NCBI RefSeq assembly: GCF_023230885.1
Contig: NZ_JALNWM010000209.1
Location: 1 to 6,023, forward strand
Direction of reading: 5' to 3'
Length of the DNA stretch: 6,023 nucleotides
Source: Desulfocurvus sp.
Lineage (GTDB): Bacteria; Desulfobacterota; Desulfovibrionia; Desulfovibrionales; Desulfovibrionaceae
The notes under the pieces are model-generated. The model was not told where the DNA came from and made no database searches. It saw nothing but the letters and a program-made list of their open reading frames with translations. Shown here in pieces: positions 5,418 through 6,023 of this stretch. Position numbers and translations under genes: made by a program. The number at the start of each line of letters is the position of its first letter. The stretch's first letter is position 1.

Positions 5418-6023
5418 GCGGGGTCTCCGGGGTTGGTGTCGGGTCCGGGGGCGGGGGCCCCGGGCCGGGGGGTGGCGTAGTGGCGGATGAGCACCAGGGC
5501 CGCCTCGCGCACGTCGCGGGTGTCCAGGGTGCCCGTGCCCAGGGCGCGATGGACGAGCAGGCCCTCGAACAGGGCGGTGTTCAGCGCGCCGAGCTTTTCG
5601 GGCGGGAAATCGGTGTCCACATGTCCGCGCACCAGCTCGGCGAACAGGCTGTTGGACAGCCGGTAGGCGCCGTTGTTCAGCTTCGCGCACAGCGCCTCGT
5701 CGCGCGAGACGTGGAGGGTGAACTCCAGGAACAGGCGCGACCAGTCGCGGTCGTCGATGATCGTCTCCAGGAAGTCCCAGATGATGTGGACGGCCTGGTC
5801 CAAGTCGCGGGCCTGGTCCATGCGCGCGTCGCGCCGGGCGCGGTAGGCCGCCAGCCGGGCGCGGGCGATGTCCAGGAACAGCTCGTCCTTGCTTTGCCAA
5901 TGGCGGTAGAAGCTGCCCTTGGCGTAGCCCGCGCGGCGGGTGATGTCCGCCACGGTGGTGGCGTCGTACCCGCGCGCGCCGAACAGCTCCACCGCCGCGG
6001 CCATGAGCTCCTGGCGCGTCTGG
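5414..6023 (-). CDS. TetR-family transcriptional regulator, 5' end beyond the window
   Basis: This is a DNA-binding regulator, normally a dimeric repressor released by a small ligand. The window holds 202 codons plus stop, but the frame stays open to the right edge, so the first few residues are missing. The ATG at 6004 is internal, because helix 1 (TRQELMAAAVELFGARGY) already starts before it. The helix-turn-helix is textbook: TTVADITRRAGYAKGSFYRHWQSKDELF, at 22-49 counted from the edge. The rest is a helical ligand-binding and dimerisation domain, ending in a Pro/Gly-rich tail (PRPGAPAPGPDTNPGDPA). Its stop overlaps the dctP start as ATGA, so regulator and transporter are almost certainly cotranscribed and coupled. 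Local control of the TRAP operon and autoregulation are the natural inference. The promoter and operator would lie to the right of the window and cannot be seen. The effector is unknown. Confidence 0.93.
   Translation of the reverse strand, partial: QTRQELMAAAVELFGARGYDATTVADITRRAGYAKGSFYRHWQSKDELFLDIARARLAAYRARRDARMDQARDLDQAVHIIWDFLETIIDDRDWSRLFLEFTLHVSRDEALCAKLNNGAYRLSNSLFAELVRGHVDTDFPPEKLGALNTALFEGLLVHRALGTGTLDTRDVREAALVLIRHYATPRPGAPAPGPDTNPGDPA

Noticed and set aside
4164..5480. Plus-strand open frame of 438 codons opposite dctP and dctQ
   Set aside because: It is an antisense shadow that spans two real genes and their junction, with composition typical of GC-driven open frames.
5418..5900. 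Longer dctP beginning at an ATG at 5900
   Set aside because: The extension lies within the regulator in another frame and would bury the signal peptide. The ATG at 5417 directly precedes a proper signal sequence and has a ribosome binding site.

Overview
The window reads as chromosomal DNA from a very GC-rich Gram-negative bacterium. One 60-base line inside pgi (1021-1080) counts to 85% G+C by hand. The full-length E. coli-type phosphoglucose isomerase and the periplasmic TRAP uptake system fit a proteobacterium. A Desulfovibrio-like sulfate reducer is my guess, from general resemblance only. All six genes are on the minus strand, so the window is best read from right to left.

Right part (6023 to 2529): a compact transport operon in the order tetR-family regulator (5' end beyond the window), dctP, dctQ, dctM. 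The regulator overlaps dctP by 4 bases (ATGA) and dctQ overlaps dctM by 4 bases (ATGA). Only dctP and dctQ are separated, by 76 bases holding a strong GC-rich hairpin. Together they should make a tripartite ATP-independent periplasmic (TRAP) transporter: a secreted binding protein (DctP), a small four-helix membrane subunit (DctQ) and a large permease (DctM). It would import a small organic acid, probably with Na+ or H+, and the TetR protein probably senses the substrate or a related metabolite. The substrate cannot be read from the sequence.

Middle (2528 to 740): after a 139-base gap with a strong hairpin comes pgi, encoding glucose-6-phosphate isomerase. With the start chosen here it is exactly 549 residues and all catalytic residues are present. 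It is a housekeeping gene with no evident functional tie to the transporter. It is followed by two GC-rich inverted repeats, one of which may be a terminator.

Left part (about 690 to 1): base composition changes sharply (lines 1-60 and 181-240 count to 35% and 25% G+C). A gene starting at a GTG with a good ribosome binding site runs leftward out of the window. It encodes a protein of an uncharacterised type with a central hydrophobic segment followed by a basic, charged stretch. The composition suggests horizontally acquired DNA, with its boundary in the intergenic region after pgi. This is the least ordinary part of the window. I see no complete, recognisable new system, and no tRNA, rRNA, CRISPR array, insertion sequence or transposase.
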